Position numbers and translations under genes: made by a program. The notes under the pieces were generated by a model. The model made no database searches and was not told the origin of the DNA. It was given only the letters and a program-made list of their open reading frames with translations. From a bacterium (GTDB lineage Bacteria > Armatimonadota > Fimbriimonadia > Fimbriimonadales > JBAXQP01), in contig JBAXQP010000147.1 of NCBI GenBank assembly GCA_037131655.1, positions 1 to 6,945 of the forward strand: a DNA stretch of 6,945 nt. The letters are read 5' to 3'. This document shows positions 4,085 to 6,945 of this stretch, piece after piece; position 1 is the stretch's first letter, and every line of letters starts with the position of its first letter.

Positions 4085-6910
4085 ATGTTGTTCGAGCACA
4101 TAAAAAAGCGAATCATTAAGGGACTAATAGATGAAATCAATTGCCTTGATCCAACCGAACTAGAATTAGTTGGCCATAGTGTGATAGAGATAATTGAGAA
4201 TAGCAGGATGATCCACCACGGCATCAATAAGGATTACAAGCCGAGTGGCTATACGGTGGATACCTTTTCGAACGACTCCACCGTGATTGGTGAGTACAGC
4301 ACGGATAGCAACTATTTCACGAACGTGGGGACAAAAGAAAATGCTAAGAAGGGGACGAAAGATAACCCTAAGTTTGAAAAAATCGAAAATGACATCACTC
4401 ACGCCTTCAACCATAAGCTGCCGAACGGGCCAGAAAAGATTTATCTGATCACCAATCAGGAAGAACCGCCTTTGTTCCGTCAAAACTTTAACAAAACACA
4501 AGTCAGTCAATCTCATGGACAGATTGTCACGATCTACGATGCACGCGAGTTAGCTAAGATCATTTACAAACAGTCCACTGACAATAGTAATACTGCGTTG
4601 TTTTATCGAAATTTTTTCCCTGGCTTTTCTCAAAATTTTGATAACTACGAGTACTATGGAAAGATTCCAGCACGATGTGAAAAACATTGCTCGGATCAAA
4701 ACATTATAAATATAATCAAGCAATATTACTCGACCAATAAGAACATCTGTACTCTTTACGGCTTGAGTGGATCAGGGAAAACACAAGCCGCGATCGATTT
4801 TATCCATCATGATGGTAACTCATTTGAAAATTACATTTGGATTGCTGGCGAAGACTGGAAGCCAGATACATCTCTAAGTGCCATTCAACGATCTCGGGGT
4901 GGCATATCGATCAACGTTGCAGGCATATTTAACTCCACCAAGACTATCCTTGTCATTGACAGTATTCAGCGGGGCATAGACAAGGATATCTTCCAAGAGC
5001 TCGAAGTCGGCTTTGCCAAAGGTGGTATTGTGCTGTGTACCTCTCAGGTAACTGTACCAGGAAGTCCCCTGTATTTGTCGATACCGACATTGTCTAAAGA
5101 AGTTGCGATTGAAATACTTGGCGAAGACTCGAATGTTCTGAGTGAAATTTGTGAACGCTTCGTCGAAGCTTGCCGTTTTTCTCCATTGATACTAGCTACA
5201 GCACGAAAGATTATTGAGCTACAGGATGTTCCTAGGAATGACCTGTATAACGAGATTCTCTTGCATCCAGAAGATGTTGACCAATGTGATGGCACTTCAA
5301 TCATGAGGCGAATTCTCGGAAGGTTAGAACAGGGAAATCAAGATGCTCTAGTAAAAATCGCAAACTCTGGGTTGTCAACCCACGATTTTAACTTCTTGCG
5401 TCACTTTATTGGAAACAATAGGCTCGTCAATTTGCAACGATTTGCCATCCTTAAGTCTACCAGCACACCTGGTGTCATGAGTGTACATGACCTGATCTGC
5501 AAAGCCGTTCAAAGTGAGATCAATGGCAGCACTTTAGCACAAGAAATTGAGAGATACATTGAGAGATATACTGGCGAAATGATGCCAAGTGTCCTTCGGG
5601 AAATTCATTTAGGAGCCAAACAAATACATGAAGAACATATGCGGCGAGCTAATCATGAGCCAGACTGGCTTACCTACGCTCTTCTACAGAGCAATGGTGA
5701 CATCAGAATGGGTATCCATGAACAAATTTACGCCAAAGGAATCAACTCATCTTCTAATCTTGCAACTGTGATGTGTATCATCGACGCAAAAGAGAGCTAT
5801 GCCTATACGATAGAGGATCAGGAGCAGCGTAAAGCATATTACATGCAGTGTGCGGACGAATATCTAAGAGCTTTTCAAGCGTCCGCTGATGACAAAATTA
5901 AAGCCGAACTTCTGCACCACCGAGGAAAGGCATTACGGCGATACGGACAATTGGATGAAGCTCTCGATTGCTTCACCCAGCTTCATAGCTTTGAACCGAA
6001 ATGGCACGCAACCTATGGGCAAATTGCCCATCTTGGAATTACACAAAATGTGGGTTCTCGCATCAAAAAAGAAGGAGAGAAGGCCATGTGTGCTCTTCTT
6101 TCCGACATGTTAGCTAGTGAATCTACAGTTCCCTTGCGTGTGTCTATGGCGGCTTTCGCTCGCTTACGCTCATATCGCAATATCATTGACAAAATTTCAT
6201 CAAATTCAGATGACGTAAAGAAGCTTGCAAATATCTTAGCCATGTCTGCTCTTGAAGGGCTCGACCAGTTCTATGAGGCATTCGTCTCCTTTACGTCAAT
6301 ATTTGGATACCACTATAGCTCAATATGTGTAGAGCTTGCTGAGGCACTTCCAGAAATACTGGCCACATCACCAGAATCAGTTGAAAAGAAGCAATGGCAG
6401 AACGCATGTGAGGCACTTACAAATACCGCCATAGCCGCTGGTCGAGATGGTAGAGCCGAGCTTTCGAGACGGATAGCTCAATCCAGTAGTAATTTTGCAG
6501 ATGCACTGAATGCTACAGATAAGCTTACAGCGTTTGTTACTCGCGCGATCGCAAAGGCATATACCACTGCGGACGCACCGCAAAAAGCTCTAGATGCAAT
6601 AGCCAAAGTCCCTGCCGAAGCTGTTGATCACTGGTTGATCTACCAAAAATCAAAGGCGCAATTGGCTCTTGGTACAACAGACGAAGCCATAAATAGCGCG
6701 ATTGATGCTTTAAAACTAGCACAAGAAGATAAAAATGTTCAGTCAAGACTGTCGATTTATCATGATCAACTCAGCCGATGCTATGAAAGCATAGGCAACT
6801 ATCCGACAGCCATTGGCGAAGCCAAGACCGCATTTAATAAGTGCTCAGATAGCCAATACAAGAATGATCTTGCACAACGACTTGCATTATTGGAATCTCA
6901 TGTAAGTTGA
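4085..6910 (+). CDS. STAND NTPase with PD-(D/E)xK-like nuclease head and TPR-like C-terminus
   Basis: The product is 941 aa. Residues about 25-135 look like a PD-(D/E)xK (Mrr/restriction-like) nuclease: GYTVD (D59), IGEYST (E70), then a helix with K96/K99 and D103 (KIENDITHAF), and a strand IYLITN 119-124. The usual E-x-K is E-Y-S here, so the catalytic lysine would have to come from the next helix, as in some variant families. Residues about 200-480 form an NB-ARC-like ATPase: Walker A GLSGSGKT 226-233 (K232), Walker B ILVID 288-292 (D292, next residue Ser rather than a second acid), and a sensor-like strand GIVLCTSQ. The rest is helical, with TPR-like units near 600-650 and 820-930. STAND proteins with nuclease heads are common in phage defence: the C-terminal array senses a trigger, the ATPase oligomerises, and the nuclease cleaves DNA. 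No membrane segment or signal peptide is seen. The architecture call is firm; the trigger and the defence role are inferred. Confidence 0.85.
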   Translation: MLFEHIKKRIIKGLIDEINCLDPTELELVGHSVIEIIENSRMIHHGINKDYKPSGYTVDTFSNDSTVIGEYSTDSNYFTNVGTKENAKKGTKDNPKFEKIENDITHAFNHKLPNGPEKIYLITNQEEPPLFRQNFNKTQVSQSHGQIVTIYDARELAKIIYKQSTDNSNTALFYRNFFPGFSQNFDNYEYYGKIPARCEKHCSDQNIINIIKQYYSTNKNICTLYGLSGSGKTQAAIDFIHHDGNSFENYIWIAGEDWKPDTSLSAIQRSRGGISINVAGIFNSTKTILVIDSIQRGIDKDIFQELEVGFAKGGIVLCTSQVTVPGSPLYLSIPTLSKEVAIEILGEDSNVLSEICERFVEACRFSPLILATARKIIELQDVPRNDLYNEILLHPEDVDQCDGTSIMRRILGRLEQGNQDALVKIANSGLSTHDFNFLRHFIGNNRLVNLQRFAILKSTSTPGVMSVHDLICKAVQSEINGSTLAQEIERYIERYTGEMMPSVLREIHLGAKQIHEEHMRRANHEPDWLTYALLQSNGDIRMGIHEQIYAKGINSSSNLATVMCIIDAKESYAYTIEDQEQRKAYYMQCADEYLRAFQASADDKIKAELLHHRGKALRRYGQLDEALDCFTQLHSFEPKWHATYGQIAHLGITQNVGSRIKKEGEKAMCALLSDMLASESTVPLRVSMAAFARLRSYRNIIDKISSNSDDVKKLANILAMSALEGLDQFYEAFVSFTSIFGYHYSSICVELAEALPEILATSPESVEKKQWQNACEALTNTAIAAGRDGRAELSRRIAQSSSNFADALNATDKLTAFVTRAIAKAYTTADAPQKALDAIAKVPAEAVDHWLIYQKSKAQLALGTTDEAINSAIDALKLAQEDKNVQSRLSIYHDQLSRCYESIGNYPTAIGEAKTAFNKCSDSQYKNDLAQRLALLESHVS

Positions 6911-6923
6911 TGTGAGTTGCTAT

Positions 6924-6945
6924 GGGTTGGGGTTGGGGTTGGGGT
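6924..6945 (+). repeat. TTGGGG tandem repeat, possible G-quadruplex, runs off the window
   Basis: GGG-TT-GGGG-TT-GGGG-TT-GGGG follows the STAND stop codon by 13 bp and reaches the window end. Four G runs with TT loops meet the usual rule for an intramolecular G-quadruplex on the plus (coding) strand. The unit is the same as the Tetrahymena telomere repeat; here it is a simple hexamer tract in what is probably bacterial DNA. Copy number beyond the edge is unknown. Confidence 0.9.

Noticed and set aside
4166..4516. Minus-strand 116-codon open frame inside the STAND gene
   Set aside because: It is the shadow of a long gene with clear motifs; no start signal or family features.
5225..5232. GATGTTCC inside the STAND gene as a further operator
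   Set aside because: A single 8-base match without a phased partner, inside coding sequence; chance is likely.
1..6945. CRISPR array, tRNA or rRNA
   Set aside because: No regularly spaced repeat-spacer pattern, and no cloverleaf or rRNA-like sequence seen.

Overview
The window looks like an accessory (genomic-island type) region of a bacterium. Group II intron pieces, a moderate base composition, sigma70-like promoter spacing and an AGGAG ribosome binding site fit a proteobacterium, most likely a gammaproteobacterium. This assignment is inference; no housekeeping gene or rRNA is present to anchor it.

Left third (1-1350): remains of group II introns in opposite orientations. On the minus strand the intron starts at 657 with GTGCGC, runs through about 476 nt of 5' ribozyme sequence, and then enters a reverse transcriptase/maturase gene that starts at 181 and leaves the window at base 1. 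A candidate exon-binding site (EBS1, 457-462) is a perfect 6-bp match to the flanking 5' exon (IBS1, 658-663), which supports the 5' boundary. On the plus strand, 1055-1350 is a shrunken relic of the same element. It carries the same maturase start, identical over 173 bp except for a 15-bp tandem duplication in the left copy. It then jumps to the intron 3' end (domain V at 1277-1309, domain VI at 1318-1343). Between the two copies (658-1054) I see no gene, only a 14-bp perfect inverted repeat pair at 760-773/852-865.

Control region (1351-1626): a consensus TTGACA promoter sits inside a symmetric arrangement of four TGTTCC half-sites, two direct repeats on each side with 10-bp phasing and mirror symmetry about 1570. 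This resembles an operator.

Right part (1627-6910): two long same-strand genes. The first encodes a 751-aa GTPase-like protein (GVPGAGKTT, RTTTFPTEV, DTEG, THMD). It has an N-terminal domain resembling the arm-binding domain of tyrosine recombinases and a long helical insert between switch I and the DTEG motif. The second encodes a 941-aa STAND-type protein with three parts: an N-terminal PD-(D/E)xK-like nuclease domain, an NB-ARC-like ATPase (GLSGSGKT), and a C-terminal TPR-like helical array. A 202-bp gap with a hairpin and a good ribosome binding site separates the two genes. The nuclease-STAND-TPR layout is typical of antiviral or conflict proteins. The neighbouring GTPase, with its own apparent DNA-binding head and operator-like promoter, could be a partner or regulator. 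The pair is the best candidate here for an undescribed defence system, but the functional link is inferred from context only.

Right edge: 13 bp after the second stop codon a (TTGGGG)n tract begins and runs off the window. It is telomere-like in sequence and able in principle to form a G-quadruplex on the coding strand.
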